From contig JAHJCS010000242.1 of assembly GCA_018812465.1 (NCBI GenBank), positions 1 through 5,223 of the forward strand: a DNA stretch of 5,223 nt. Reading direction: 5' to 3'. Below the pieces are notes generated by a model. That model was not told where the DNA came from and searched no databases. It saw nothing but the letters and a program-made list of their open reading frames with translations. Shown in pieces: positions 5,079-5,223 of this stretch; position 1 is the stretch's first letter; every line of letters starts with the position of its first letter. Position numbers and translations under genes: made by a program. Origin of the DNA: Nanobdellota archaeon (GTDB lineage: Archaea > Nanobdellota > Nanobdellia > Woesearchaeales > UBA12501).

Positions 5079-5223
5079 TTACCTGAACATTCTTCTGAAG
5101 AACAGAGCTATCTTCTGCAATGCTGAGACATCCACAAGAGAAATATCTATTTCTTCATACTCAGAATAATCCTTTCCATTCTTGTCATTATACTCTATTG
5201 TGATGGCCAGTGTGTTGACTCCC
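5079..5223 (-). CDS. C-terminal end of a minus-strand protein, possibly an Ig-like/CARDB surface protein (partial)
   Basis: The frame enters from the right edge of the window (first full codon 5222) and ends at a TAA at 5079-5081, giving 47 residues. They begin GVNTLAITIEYNDKNGKDYS and end SALQKIALFFRRMFR. The alternating pattern N-T-L-x-I-T-I-E-Y-x-D-x-x-G-K-x-Y-x-E is typical of the last strands of CARDB-like beta-sandwich domains in archaeal secreted or S-layer-associated proteins. A hydrophobic then arginine-rich tail follows, which could be a short C-terminal anchor. The product assignment is tentative because only the tail is seen. The gene converges on lrp with a 72-base gap. Confidence 0.6.
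   Translation of the reverse strand, partial: GVNTLAITIEYNDKNGKDYSEYEEIDISLVDVSALQKIALFFRRMFR

Noticed and set aside
5025..5126. 33-codon plus-strand frame after lrp (MHKRDSAHEK...).
   Set aside because: No ribosome site is seen, and most of it overlaps the better-supported C-terminal coding end on the minus strand.

Overview
The window looks like a compact, A/T-rich archaeal chromosome segment. The evidence is the gene content (an archaeal-length S-adenosylhomocysteine hydrolase, a Memo-family protein, a small two-CBS protein and an Lrp/AsnC regulator) and the promoters: TATA-like boxes lie about 25 bases upstream of the inferred transcription starts, leaders are very short, and oligo-U tracts follow stop codons. 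The unfamiliar membrane protein and the small gene sizes would fit a DPANN-type archaeon, but the lineage is an inference and cannot be fixed from this window.

Layout from left to right. On the minus strand: a CBS-domain protein (27-434) with its own promoter; a two-gene operon of an unidentified multi-pass membrane protein (1390-1920) followed by a Memo/AmmeMemoRadiSam-B protein (524-1393), joined by an ATGA stop/start overlap; a free-standing two-motif LAGLIDADG homing endonuclease (2027-2956) that is visibly more A/T-rich than its neighbours, has its own apparently leaderless promoter and sits between two near-identical 18-base A-rich repeats; and adenosylhomocysteinase (3056-4318). On the plus strand, divergent from adenosylhomocysteinase, lies an Lrp/AsnC-family regulator (4575-5006). 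The right edge holds the C-terminal end of a minus-strand gene (5079-5223).

The most interesting part is the 4351-4578 interval. Two divergent promoters flank repeated TGGACAA sites spaced exactly 30 bases apart, which are candidate operators for the Lrp protein. The lrp transcript appears to carry a leader of about 120 bases. This leader can fold into a 17-bp outer stem that buries the lrp ribosome-binding site. It also contains a 21-codon open reading frame with its own strong AGGAG site, an Ile/Leu/Met-rich start, and a TGA that overlaps the lrp ATG (ATGA). This is the architecture expected of a translation-controlled leader peptide/attenuator, here in front of a regulator family that often senses amino acids.

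How the genes may work together: adenosylhomocysteinase clears the S-adenosylhomocysteine left by methyl transfer, and the divergent Lrp protein is the obvious candidate to control it and itself. The Memo/membrane-protein pair looks like one functional unit. The homing endonuclease is probably a passenger.
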